Shown piece by piece: positions 30,730-39,066 of a stretch of 64,000 nt of DNA (position 1 is its first letter; every line of letters begins with the position of its first letter). This DNA comes from Jiella marina. Its GTDB lineage: Bacteria; Pseudomonadota; Alphaproteobacteria; Rhizobiales; Rhizobiaceae. The notes beneath the pieces were generated by a model. It was not told where the DNA came from. It was given only the letters and a program-made list of their open reading frames with translations, and made no database searches. The translations under genes were made by a program, and so were the position numbers. The DNA lies in NCBI RefSeq assembly GCF_024359545.1, contig NZ_JAKQZG010000004.1, positions 124,001 through 188,000 of the forward strand, given 5' to 3'.

Positions 30730-30985
30730 CAAGCTCGTCTACATGGCGAACCAGATCGCCAAGTTCTTCGAATCCGCGCCCGAGGGCGCGCGCTCGCAGG
30801 GCGTCGCCGATCACATCAACAAGTTCTGGGAACCGCGCATGCGCACCCAGCTCTTCGAGCGGGTCGACAGCGGCCGGACGGAGGATCTCAGCCCCATCGT
30901 GCTCGGCGCAATGCCCTCGATCCGGCGGCCCGCCGCACCGTTGGAAGAGCGGGCGTCCAAACAGGCGGACGAGCACGCTTCCTGA
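30719..30985 (+). CDS. fdsD: NAD-dependent formate dehydrogenase delta subunit
   Basis: FdsD is a small protein (88 residues) found at the end of fds operons; it is needed for the assembled enzyme in some species. The signature MANQIAKFFES followed by GVADHINKFWEPRMRTQL is diagnostic. ATG 30719 (MERDKLVYMANQ) has GGGGAG upstream and overlaps the fdhD stop by 11 nt, so it is translationally coupled. The order fdsG-B-A-fdhD-fdsD matches the fdsGBACD operon known from Cupriavidus. Confidence 0.93.
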   Translation: MERDKLVYMANQIAKFFESAPEGARSQGVADHINKFWEPRMRTQLFERVDSGRTEDLSPIVLGAMPSIRRPAAPLEERASKQADEHAS

Positions 30986-31109
30986 GGGTACGGACGGGAG
31001 GGTCACGGTGCGTGCCCCGCTCGCGGCTCTGCGCCTGTAGCCGGCAACCGAACATTAACCCTAACGCTTTACCAACGACCGGGTCAGCAATCGATCCGGA
31101 CCCGGTCCC

Positions 31110-31973
31110 ATGCTTGGAAAGCGCGTGTTCTTCGCCGTGATGGCGGTCTCTCTTCTCGCCGGCTGCGCCAAGAACGACCGGTTCAGCATGGTCCAGTCGC
31201 CGGCGACCAATATCGCGGCGGCTGATGGAGCCAATTCGGCCCTCGGCTATCAACCCGCCGAAGACGATCAGCGATTTCCTCACTTCCAGTCCTTCGATCC
31301 GGTCCTGCCTTCCGGTCTCGCCGGGCGGACGATCGCGGTATCGCGCTACACTGACATTGCCCTGCAGCCGAAGGAAGTTGTGCTGACCTTCGACGACGGC
31401 CCCATGCCAGGCAAGACCCACAAGATCCTGAAGGCGCTGCGCCAGTATGGGGTCAGCGCGACCTTCCTGATGGTGGGGCAGATGGCACGTGCCTATCCGC
31501 AGATTGCGCGAGACGTGGCGGCCGCGGGACACGCGGTCGGCACCCATACCGAACGCCACGCCAATCTGAGGACGATGAGCGACGCAGCCGCGATGGCTGA
31601 AATCCGAAAGGGTGCGATGAGCGTCGCCGACGCCCTGCGCCCGATTGGCATGCGCCCGGCTCCCTTCTTCCGCTTTCCCTACCTTGCCGACACCTCCAGC
31701 CTGCGCACCCGCCTGTCGCATGAGGGGATCGTCGCCATCGACGTCGACATCGATTCCAAGGACTATTTCCGCGACGCCCCGTCGACCGTTCGCGCCCGCA
31801 CCATGCGCACGCTGGAGAAGCATGGCCGCGGCATCGTCCTCTTCCACGATATCCAGGCGCGAACGGCTGCGATGCTCCCCGGCTTCCTGGCCGATCTGAA
31901 GGCGCGCGGCTTCAAGGTGGTTCGGCTCGCCCCGGCCAATCAGCCGGCACCGCTGGTGGCAAGCGCGAACTGA
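31110..31973 (+). CDS. Polysaccharide deacetylase lipoprotein
   Basis: This is a 287-residue NodB-fold carbohydrate esterase. Residues 1-18 form a lipoprotein signal (LLAGCAKND, lipidated Cys near residue 18). The catalytic motifs are LTFDDGPMP (base and metal Asp), the metal-binding HTERH (H-x3-H), and RFPY. It is likely to remove acetyl or formyl groups from an N-acetylated glycan or peptidoglycan at the envelope; the substrate is not known. It stands alone between the fds operon and the mscS gene. Confidence 0.88.
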   Translation: MLGKRVFFAVMAVSLLAGCAKNDRFSMVQSPATNIAAADGANSALGYQPAEDDQRFPHFQSFDPVLPSGLAGRTIAVSRYTDIALQPKEVVLTFDDGPMPGKTHKILKALRQYGVSATFLMVGQMARAYPQIARDVAAAGHAVGTHTERHANLRTMSDAAAMAEIRKGAMSVADALRPIGMRPAPFFRFPYLADTSSLRTRLSHEGIVAIDVDIDSKDYFRDAPSTVRARTMRTLEKHGRGIVLFHDIQARTAAMLPGFLADLKARGFKVVRLAPANQPAPLVASAN

Positions 31974-32021
31974 GCGGGCGAGTTGTTCGCTCCCGGCAAG
32001 ATCAGTGATGATCCTGCCGAA

Positions 32022-32081
32022 CCAATCGGCACGACGTGAGTTCCGTTCAAGACCCCACGTCGTGATCTTCGCCGATTGGAG
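32022..32081 (+). promoter_or_regulatory. Long inverted repeat reaching the mscS ribosome binding site
   Basis: CCAATCGGCACGACGTG (32022-32038) is matched by CACGTCGTG (32056-32064) and, after a 7-nt bulge, CCGATTGG (32072-32079). All 17 left-arm bases can pair. The GGAG at 32078-32081 that precedes the TTG start at 32087 begins inside the right arm, so folding would partly hide it. Confidence 0.55.
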
Positions 32082-32086
32082 CCGTC

Positions 32087-33784
32087 TTGCGCCTGTTTCG
32101 TCTTATTTACTTACTTGTTTTAGTCCTTCCCATTTCGAGCGTCTCCACTTTCGCTCAGGATTCGTCCGCGGCCGGCAAGTTCTATCAGGCCGAGTCGGTC
32201 CATTCCGGTCTGCCGGATCCTGAAGGGTTTGTCTCCCTGGACACGCCGCAGGCGACGATGGAGACCTTCATCTTCGCATCCCGCGGGGAGGACTGGCTGA
32301 CGGCCGCCTATGCCCTCGACCTGTCCGGTATCGATCCTGCCATGCAGGAAACCATGGGGCCGATCCTCGCCAAAAGGCTCTATGAGGTCACGGAGCGGGC
32401 GATGTGGCTCGACTGGACCGAATTGCCCGATCGTCCCGATGCACTTCTCGCCAGCGCCTCGAGCAAGAATCCGCTGGCCGGCGAAGCGCGGCGCAACCTG
32501 CGACTCTCGATCCTCGAACTGGGCGATCGTCCGGTCTCGATCCGCATGGCGCGGGTGAAACCGGGAGACGACGACCCGGTCTGGGTCTTCTCCCGCCAGA
32601 CGGTGGGCAACATCATGGCCATGCACCAGGTCTTCGGCCCCACGGCGTTCGAGCGCGCCTTGCCGGAATTCCTGCAGAAGCGGGCCTTCTGGACCCTTGC
32701 CTATTGGGAAGTGATCGCCCTGCCTCTCATTCTCATCGGCGCGCTGGTTGCGGCGCTGTTGGCCTATCGCGGCCTGGAGCAGGTGGAGAAGCGCCAGCCG
32801 ACGCGCATCGGCTCGCGGATCATCGACATGATCAAGATGCCGGTCGCGCTGTTGATCTGTGTCGGTACCTTTTCGCTGGTGAAAACACTGCTCTTCACCT
32901 TCTCCGGGGCCGTCAACGCTTTTTTGACGCCGCTGCAATCGACGCTCTTCGTGATCGCCCTGGCCCTGATCGCGGTCCGGATTGTCGATGCGATCCTCGA
33001 TCGCGTGGTCCGACGGAACATGGACGAGCTGATCGAATCGGGGGCGGCCACCGAGCGCGACATGTACACCAACATTTCCGCCGCCCGGCGCATTGCCATC
33101 ACGCTCGCCTTCGTCCTGGGCGCAGCGTTGATCCTCATCCAGATCAACGCCTTTCAGACACTTGGCTTCTCGCTTCTGGCCTCGGCGGGCGTGATCGGTC
33201 TGATCTTCGCCTTCGCCGCCCGGTCCATGCTCGCGAACATCATGGCGAGCCTGCAGATCGCGTTGGCGAAGACCGCGCGTATCGGCGACGCGGTGCTGTA
33301 CAAGGGCAGCTGGTGCTACGTCGAAAAGATCAATTTCACCTACGTCCAGCTCCAGAGTTGGGACAATCGCCGTCTGATCGTGCCCGTCATCGACCTCGTC
33401 TCGAACACGTTCGAAAACTGGACGAAGCAGGATTCGAACCTGATGAAGCCCGTGACGCTGCGGCTCGACCACCGGGCCGATGTCGATCGCCTTCGCGAAG
33501 CGTTCCAACGGTTCGTCGAAGAGGCGGATGACGTGATCGACAAGGATTCCGCCAAGGTCGAGGTGATCGATCACGATGCGGCCGGGATGAGCGTCTGGTT
33601 CCTGGTGACGGCCGAGGACCCCGGCGCGGCGTGGTCGATGCATTGCCGCCTGCGCGAGGCGATGCTGAAGGAGGCGGCGCGTCTCGATGCCGAGTTCGGC
33701 GAACAGGACCCCGACAAGCCCTCATATCTCCCGCGCGAGCGCGAGGTGCTTCTGGGGGAATTCGGCACGCGGCAGCAGGCTTGA
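32087..33784 (+). CDS. Mechanosensitive ion channel protein (MscS family)
   Basis: The product has 565 residues with a signal peptide (MRLFRLIYLLVLVLPISSVSTFA), a periplasmic domain to about residue 200, then several transmembrane helices: WEVIALPLILIGALVAALLA, then VALLICVGTFSLVKTLL, then LFVIALALIAVRIVDAIL, then ITLAFVLGAALILIQINAF. The MscS pore-lining segment FSLLASAGVIGLIFAFAA is followed by the beta domain (IGDAVLYKGSWCYVEKINFTY). It likely opens under membrane tension to release solutes. The start is TTG 32087 with GGAG 5 nt upstream; no ATG exists before the mature region. Confidence 0.88.
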   Translation: MRLFRLIYLLVLVLPISSVSTFAQDSSAAGKFYQAESVHSGLPDPEGFVSLDTPQATMETFIFASRGEDWLTAAYALDLSGIDPAMQETMGPILAKRLYEVTERAMWLDWTELPDRPDALLASASSKNPLAGEARRNLRLSILELGDRPVSIRMARVKPGDDDPVWVFSRQTVGNIMAMHQVFGPTAFERALPEFLQKRAFWTLAYWEVIALPLILIGALVAALLAYRGLEQVEKRQPTRIGSRIIDMIKMPVALLICVGTFSLVKTLLFTFSGAVNAFLTPLQSTLFVIALALIAVRIVDAILDRVVRRNMDELIESGAATERDMYTNISAARRIAITLAFVLGAALILIQINAFQTLGFSLLASAGVIGLIFAFAARSMLANIMASLQIALAKTARIGDAVLYKGSWCYVEKINFTYVQLQSWDNRRLIVPVIDLVSNTFENWTKQDSNLMKPVTLRLDHRADVDRLREAFQRFVEEADDVIDKDSAKVEVIDHDAAGMSVWFLVTAEDPGAAWSMHCRLREAMLKEAARLDAEFGEQDPDKPSYLPREREVLLGEFGTRQQA

Positions 33785-33796
33785 GACGCAGCAGCG

Positions 33797-34492
33797 CTAT
33801 TTCGCGATATAGCGGTCCGTCCGGTGGTTGATGGCGAGAAAGCCATTCAGCACGACGGCGCCTGCAAGGGAGTAGAGGACCGCGACCCCGTCAACGACCG
33901 TGAAAGCTAGACCCAGGATTGTCAGGTCGATCGCCAATTGGGTGAGCCCCGCGCGCCAGCCGAACTTGTCCTGCAGATAGATCGCAAGAATGCCGGCCCC
34001 GCCGAGGCTGGCACGATGGCGAAACAGCGCCAGCAGGGCAAAGCCGATCAGAAGCCCCGCCACAACTGCGCCGATCAGCGGATGGATGTCGCCGAATGTG
34101 AAGACCTGCGGCTGGACGGCGGTCATCACCGACAGCATCGCAATCGCGGTAAAGGTCTTGAGCGTGAAGGCCGCGCCCATGCGGGTCGCGGCGAGCGCGT
34201 AGAAGGGCAGGTTGATCAGGAAAAAGGCGAGGCCGACATTGATCCCGAAGGCGTAGGAGACGATGAGGGCGAGGCCGGCGACGCCGCTGGTCAGGAAGCC
34301 GAGATGCGACAGGATCGCGATACCGAGCGTGGCGAGGACCGTCCCGGTCACGATCGCCTGAGCGTCTTCGAGCGGCGTGTGATGGGTGGCAGTCGCCTCC
34401 CAGTCGCCAAAGCGCCAGCGAATGGGCTTCAGCTTTTCGAGCGCCTCGACCGCATGGGTTGCGGTTCCATCCTTCGGCTCGCCTGTCCCCAT
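33797..34492 (-). CDS. YitT family membrane protein
   Basis: The product (231 residues) has five to six hydrophobic segments and the YitT/DUF161 signatures: AILSHLGFLTSGVAGLALI, INVGLAFFLINLPFYALA and GAVVAGLLIGFALLALFRHRASLGG. The family consists of inner membrane proteins of undefined transport function. ATG 34492 follows GAGGGCG; an upstream in-frame start would add 42 residues antisense to the divergent exonuclease gene. It converges on mscS, with 12 bp between stops. Confidence 0.85.
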   Translation of the reverse strand: MGTGEPKDGTATHAVEALEKLKPIRWRFGDWEATATHHTPLEDAQAIVTGTVLATLGIAILSHLGFLTSGVAGLALIVSYAFGINVGLAFFLINLPFYALAATRMGAAFTLKTFTAIAMLSVMTAVQPQVFTFGDIHPLIGAVVAGLLIGFALLALFRHRASLGGAGILAIYLQDKFGWRAGLTQLAIDLTILGLAFTVVDGVAVLYSLAGAVVLNGFLAINHRTDRYIAK

Positions 34493-34616
34493 CGCCCTCG
34501 ATCCGGATGTTGCATCGCAAAAGAGCAAGTTAGACCGGACGTCCGACTTTGCCAATTGGGGCTCTGCGAAGACTGGCCGTATGCGGTGGAATGGCTTGCG
34601 CCCTATCTGGATCGCC

Positions 34617-35630
34617 ATGGTGAGACCCGAAGACCTCCTCCGCCCAACGCCTCAGGGGCTGTATTGCCCGCCAGGTGACTTCTTCATCGATCCGGTCAGA
34701 CCCGTCGACCGGGCGCTGGTGACCCATGGCCATGCCGACCATGCCCGGCCGGGCAATGCGAGGGTCATGGCGACGCGTCAGACGCTCGACATCATGGCGC
34801 TGCGCTATGGCGAAGATTTCGCCGGCGAGCGCCAGACGGCCCGCTTTGGTGAGGCGACCCGCATCGGCGATGTTGCCGTGAGCTTTCATCCGGCGGGCCA
34901 CGTCCTGGGCTCCGCCCAGATCAAGGTCGAGTGGCAGGGACTCCGGATCGTGGCCTCGGGCGACTACAAGCGCCGCCACGACCCGACCTGCGAGGGCTTC
35001 GAACCGGTCCCCTGCGACGTCTTCATCACCGAGGCCACCTTTGCCCTGCCGGTCTTTCGCCATCCCGACACGGCCGGCGAGATCGACAAGCTGCTGCAAT
35101 CGGTGCGCCGTTTTCCCGAGCGGGCGCATCTGGTCGGGGCCTATGCGCTCGGGAAGGCGCAACGGGTGATCCGCCATCTGCGCGAGGCGGGCTACGACCG
35201 TCCGATCTACATTCACGGCGCGCTCAAGAAGCTCTGCGACTTCTATCAGGAGGAGGAGATCGATCTCGGCGAATTGCGTCCCGCCACCGTGGAGGGCGGC
35301 AAGAAAGGCGATTTCGCCGGCGCGATCATCATCGGCACGCCCTCGGCCTTCGCCGACAAATGGGCGCGGCGCTTTCCGGATCCGGTGGCGAGTTTCGCTT
35401 CGGGCTGGATGCGTGTGCGTCAACGCGCCCGCCAGCGCGGCGTCGAACTGCCGCTGATCCTGTCCGACCACGCCGATTGGGACGAGCTGACGCAGACGAT
35501 TACCGAAATCGCGCCGCAGGAAGTCTGGGTGACCCATGGGCGTGAGGAGGCGCTGGTGCGCTGGTGCGAACTGCGCCAGCTCCGTGCCCGGCCGTTGCAT
35601 CTCGTCGGCTACGAGGACGAGGCGGAGTAG
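34617..35630 (+). CDS. Ligase-associated DNA exonuclease (metallo-beta-lactamase fold)
   Basis: This is a 337-residue member of the ligase-associated DNA damage response exonuclease group (Artemis/SNM1-like metallo-beta-lactamase). It has the metal-binding motif THGHADHARPG (HxHxDH) near residue 37, HPAGHVLGSAQI, a SGDYKRRHDPTC segment with the Asp ligand, and late SDHADWDEL and THGREEAL. It presumably processes DNA ends during repair. Homologues often neighbour genes for an ATP-dependent DNA ligase, an Lhr-type helicase and PdeM; none of those is here. ATG 34617 starts MVRPEDLLRPTPQGLYC. Confidence 0.9.
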   Translation: MVRPEDLLRPTPQGLYCPPGDFFIDPVRPVDRALVTHGHADHARPGNARVMATRQTLDIMALRYGEDFAGERQTARFGEATRIGDVAVSFHPAGHVLGSAQIKVEWQGLRIVASGDYKRRHDPTCEGFEPVPCDVFITEATFALPVFRHPDTAGEIDKLLQSVRRFPERAHLVGAYALGKAQRVIRHLREAGYDRPIYIHGALKKLCDFYQEEEIDLGELRPATVEGGKKGDFAGAIIIGTPSAFADKWARRFPDPVASFASGWMRVRQRARQRGVELPLILSDHADWDELTQTITEIAPQEVWVTHGREEALVRWCELRQLRARPLHLVGYEDEAE

Positions 35631-35798
35631 GGCGGTGGCTGCGGCCATCCCGCTGCTGCGGTGGATGGGTCATCGGTTTGGTAGCCGGCCAAATACACTG
35701 GAACGCCGGCTACGGATCGCACGTTTTTGTCCCGAAACAGAAACCGAACGAGCGGACGGGAAGCCGGCTGGGCGCCCGTTCTGCGGAAAGGACATCCG

Positions 35799-36005
35799 AT
35801 GAATTGGGACCAGATCGAAGGTCAGTGGAAGCAGTTCAAGGGCAATGCCCGCATGCAGTGGGGCAAGCTCACCGACGACGACATGGACCGCATTCAGGGC
35901 AACCGTGAAATCCTCGCCGGCCGCATTCAGGAAGAGTACGGCGTGACCAAGGAAGAGGCGCACCGCCAGATCGAGGAATGGGCGAAGGGCCAGCAGAGCA
36001 TGTAA
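35799..36005 (+). CDS. CsbD family stress protein
   Basis: This small acidic protein (68 residues) has the CsbD pattern MNWDQIEGQWKQFKGNARMQ and GKLTDDDMDRIQGNREILAG. CsbD-like proteins are abundant, unstructured or helical general-stress proteins of unknown mechanism. The ATG follows GGAAAGGA. It is a single-gene unit ended by a clear terminator. Confidence 0.93.
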   Translation: MNWDQIEGQWKQFKGNARMQWGKLTDDDMDRIQGNREILAGRIQEEYGVTKEEAHRQIEEWAKGQQSM

Positions 36006-36031
36006 GTGGCCTGACAACGCCGAAGCCAACG

Positions 36032-36065
36032 AAAAGCCTCGCGGGCGCGACCCGCGGGGCTTTTT
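36032..36065 (+). terminator. Rho-independent terminator of csbD
   Basis: AAAAGCCTCGCGGG (36032-36045) pairs with CCCGCGGGGCTTTT (36051-36064), with a 5-nt loop and a run of five T. Because the stem also begins with A residues, it could stop transcription from the opposite strand as well. Confidence 0.85.
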
Positions 36066-36142
36066 CATGTCGGCAGGGGCTCTCGAGCATGGCTGAGGCT
36101 GCTGTGCAATCCTGACTCGATGCCAGGATGAAGCGCAGCTCT

Positions 36143-37663
36143 CTATTCCTTCAGTTCGCTCAGGCTTTGCGCCGGGACCCATTCGGGCGTTCCGCCCTTC
36201 CAGATCAGGGTGTCCGATGCGATCTGGCCATCGTCGAGGGCTCGTCTGAGAGCATCGAGAGCCATCGGGCCGACCGGGGTCTTGCCGTCGGCATACCAGT
36301 ACTGCGCCGCGGGATCGGAAGGCTCGGCGGAGGCCGTCTCCGTCCTGGTCTCGGAGGCCTGGTCGTTCGATTGCGCTGTAAGCTTCTCCAGATCGTCGGA
36401 GGCCGCATCGCTCCCCAGCGCCGCGGCCTTTTCGAGAAGCTTGCGCGCCTTCTCGACGTTCTTTTCCACACCGCCGCCGTTCAGATAGCGGATGGCGAGA
36501 TTGCGGGTGGCCAGCGGGTGTTCGCGCTCGACGCCGAGTTCGAAATAGCGGATGGCTTCGGCCATGTCCTTCGCCACGCCCAGCCCGTCGAGATGCATCA
36601 CGCCGAGATAGTTGGCGGCGTTGCCATTGCCGGCCGCTGCGGCCAGCTTGAACCAGCGCGCCGCCGCGTCGTAATCCTGCGCAATGCTTTCGCCTTCAAA
36701 GCGGATTTCGCCCAGATGCTGGATGGCGGCGACATAGCCGCCCTCCGCCGCCTTGCGGAACCAGTCGATCGCGGCGTTGCGGTCCTGCGCGACCCCCGTG
36801 CCGTACCAAAGGTCGAAGCCGTAGTTCGACTGGGCGACGGGAAGTCCCTGTTCGGCGGCGAGCCTGTGGAGTTCGGCCGCGCGCTCGGGATCCGCCTTCA
36901 CGCCGTGCCCACGCTTGTAGAGATTGGCGAGGTTGTTGCGCGCAATCGCATCCTCGTTGCTCGCGGCCGCCTCATACCAGCGCAAGGCCGCGCGCTGGTC
37001 GCGCGCCACTCCACGTCCGATCTCGTAAGAGATCGCGAGCATGCGCTGGGCGACGGCGTCCTCCTGTTCGGCCGCCTTCCGGAACCACGCGGCTGCTGCG
37101 GCTTCGTCCTGTGCGACGCCTTCGCCGTAGAGAAGCCGGAAGCCGTAATTGCGCTGGCCGACGGGCAGACCCGCTTCTGCAGCCACACGATATAGTTCGG
37201 CGGCCCGGCCCATGTCGGGTTCGACCCCGTTGCCGGTGGCGTAGCGCACGGCGAGATTGTTCTTCGCGACCGAATTCCCCTTGGCGGCGGCCTTCTTCAA
37301 CCCCTCGATTTCGCTGATCTCGGCGACGGGCCGGTCGTCGACGAAGATTGTCAGACCCCAGCCGGAATTGTCGATGACGACCTCGGAGGCGTGGCCTCGG
37401 ATCGGGTGCGCCTCGCCGTTCAGCGACACCGTTCTTTGGGTCACGACGATCTTGTCGTCGCCGGCCGTGATCAAGGCCGCCTCATCGGTGGAACTGATGC
37501 TCTGCCGGCCACCGCCAATTGTCGTGATTGTCAGCCCGTTGAGGGTGATCGACGAGCGCGTCTGTGCAGAGGCCAACTCCGCGGCAATCCCCAGCGAAAG
37601 AAGCGCCGCGATCAGCGCTGCGGCCGGGCGAGACCATCCGGCAAAGCGAGACGACATGGACAT
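36143..37663 (-). CDS. Sel1-repeat protein with C-terminal GYF_2 domain
   Basis: The product (506 residues) has a signal peptide (AALIAALLSLGIAAELASAQ), a small N-terminal domain (about 35-115), then seven to eight Sel1 repeats of about 36 residues (residues 115-405) with the pattern NxAxxYxxGxGVxxDxxxAxxWxxxAA. A linker leads to a C-terminal GYF_2 domain (about 450-505: AQYWYADGKTPVGPMALDAL and WKGGTPEWVPAQSL). Sel1 repeats mediate protein-protein contacts; GYF_2 is found in exported bacterial proteins. A role in envelope signalling is plausible, but no substrate can be named. Confidence 0.85.
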   Translation of the reverse strand: MSMSSRFAGWSRPAAALIAALLSLGIAAELASAQTRSSITLNGLTITTIGGGRQSISSTDEAALITAGDDKIVVTQRTVSLNGEAHPIRGHASEVVIDNSGWGLTIFVDDRPVAEISEIEGLKKAAAKGNSVAKNNLAVRYATGNGVEPDMGRAAELYRVAAEAGLPVGQRNYGFRLLYGEGVAQDEAAAAAWFRKAAEQEDAVAQRMLAISYEIGRGVARDQRAALRWYEAAASNEDAIARNNLANLYKRGHGVKADPERAAELHRLAAEQGLPVAQSNYGFDLWYGTGVAQDRNAAIDWFRKAAEGGYVAAIQHLGEIRFEGESIAQDYDAAARWFKLAAAAGNGNAANYLGVMHLDGLGVAKDMAEAIRYFELGVEREHPLATRNLAIRYLNGGGVEKNVEKARKLLEKAAALGSDAASDDLEKLTAQSNDQASETRTETASAEPSDPAAQYWYADGKTPVGPMALDALRRALDDGQIASDTLIWKGGTPEWVPAQSLSELKE

Positions 37664-37819
37664 CGACCGTTCCTCCCCGAACTTCGCCCGACCCGTCTCG
37701 CGATCGAAGCGGGAGACGGATCGGAACGCAAATCAAATCGAACGGCGAAAGAATGGGCAGACGGCGGCGCAGATTGCGTTAATATCGCCCACGGCACCGC
37801 AATTCGGAGAAGAGCAGCA

Positions 37820-38776
37820 ATGACCAAGATCGTCTTCCTCGACCGCGAGACCTTCGGGCCCGAGGTCGAGCTCACGCGGCCCGATCATCCCCATGACTGG
37901 GTCGAGCATCAGGCGACGCGGCCGGAAGACGTGGTGGAGCGGCTGGCCGGAGCGACGATCGCGGTGACCAACAAGGTGCCGATCCGCCGCGAATCCCTCG
38001 ACCAGTTGCCGGATCTGAAATTCGTCACCGTCGCCGCCACCGGCTACGACGTCATCGACATCGAGGCTTGCAAGGAGCGCGGCATCCATGTCTCGAACGT
38101 GCGCGGCTACGCGGTCAACACGGTGCCGGACCACGCCATGGCGATGATCCTGGCGCTCAGCCGCTCGCTGCCCGGCTACCGCCAGGACGTGATCGACGGG
38201 AAATGGCAGGAGGCCGGCCAGTTCTGCTTCTTCACCCATCCGATCTTCGATCTCGCCGATCGCAAGCTCGGGATCATCGGCGAGGGTGTCATCGGCCAGG
38301 GCGTCGCGCGCCGGGCCGAAGCCTTCGGCATGAAGGTGATGTACGCCGCGCACAAGGGCGTCGAGGGGCTGGGGCCGCTCTACACGCCCTTCGACGAGGT
38401 GATCGAGACCGCCGACGTCATCACGCTCCACGCCCCGCTGACCCCGAAGACGCGCGACGTGATCGCCATGCCGGAATTTCGGCGCATGAAGAAGAAGCCG
38501 CTGATCGTCAACACCTCGCGCGGCGGTCTGGTGAACGAGGCCGATCTCGTGACTGCGCTCGATGAAGGTCTGATCGCGGGCATCGGCTTCGACGTCCTCA
38601 CCAAGGAGCCGCCGGCCCCCGACAACCCGCTCCTGAAAGTGCTCGGCCGGCCCAACGTCATCGTGACCCCGCACGTCGCCTGGGCGAGCAACGAGGCCCA
38701 GGGCGAAGTCTGGCGCCAGGTGATCGAGAGCATCGACGCGTTCATGGATGGGAAGCCGGTGCGAACGGTGGTGTAG
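37820..38776 (+). CDS. D-2-hydroxyacid dehydrogenase, hydroxypyruvate/glycerate reductase (HprA-like)
   Basis: This 318-residue NAD(P)H-dependent enzyme is predicted to reduce hydroxypyruvate to D-glycerate, a serine-cycle step. The Rossmann motif is GEGVIGQGVARRAEAFGMKV; the catalytic triad is Arg in NTSRGGLV, Glu in LTKEPP and His in VTPHVAWAS. The overall sequence, beginning MTKIVFLDRETF and with FCFFTHPIFDLADRKLGIIG, closely follows HprA of methylotrophs by eye. ATG 37820 follows GGAGAAGAG. Substrate range cannot be told from sequence alone. Confidence 0.85.
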   Translation: MTKIVFLDRETFGPEVELTRPDHPHDWVEHQATRPEDVVERLAGATIAVTNKVPIRRESLDQLPDLKFVTVAATGYDVIDIEACKERGIHVSNVRGYAVNTVPDHAMAMILALSRSLPGYRQDVIDGKWQEAGQFCFFTHPIFDLADRKLGIIGEGVIGQGVARRAEAFGMKVMYAAHKGVEGLGPLYTPFDEVIETADVITLHAPLTPKTRDVIAMPEFRRMKKKPLIVNTSRGGLVNEADLVTALDEGLIAGIGFDVLTKEPPAPDNPLLKVLGRPNVIVTPHVAWASNEAQGEVWRQVIESIDAFMDGKPVRTVV

Positions 38777-38790
38777 AGCCAAAATGAGTG

Positions 38791-38813
38791 GCCGCGGGGG
38801 TGAGCTCCGCGGC
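38791..38813 (+). other. Hairpin after the hydroxypyruvate reductase gene
   Basis: GCCGCGG (38791-38797) pairs with CCGCGGC (38807-38813) 15 bp after the stop codon. There is no T-run, so terminator function is uncertain. Confidence 0.35.
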
Positions 38814-38923
38814 TACACCGCGCCAATGCGTGTTTCTCCCGCGCCAGAGCGTCACACGCACCACGACACTTCGTAGGTCAAATATACCTGGGTGGCCAAT
38901 GAAGACGGCGCCATCTCACGCTT

Positions 38924-39021
38924 CGTCATCCTCGGGCGCCGTCCCGAGGATCCAGAAAGCCTTTAAACTCAGATGCTTGCGAGGCATCCCTGGATGCTCG
39001 GGACGGAGCCTGAGCATGACG
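38924..39021. repeat. 98-bp inverted repeat between convergent genes
   Basis: The 32-nt arms are 38924-38955 and 38990-39021, pairing at 28 of 32 positions. The arms begin CGTCATCCTCGGGC and end GAGCATGACG. The element lies between the 3' ends of the hydroxypyruvate reductase gene and pqqE, and resembles dispersed rhizobial GTCATCC palindromes. Confidence 0.65.
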
Positions 39022-39066
39022 GCCATTTCTGTTTCGCTGCCATTTTCTGCGTTCCGTGAACTTGAC

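Noticed and set aside
26923-30732. Open frame of 1269 codons on the minus strand opposite fdsA and fdhD
   Set aside because: It is antisense to clearly conserved formate dehydrogenase genes, is rich in His, Arg and Asp as expected for a GC-rich shadow frame, and shows no domain.
33425-33445. GGTTCGAATCC-like sequence on the minus strand, as in a tRNA T-loop
   Set aside because: It lies inside the MscS coding sequence, and no acceptor stem, D-arm or anticodon arm can be formed around it.
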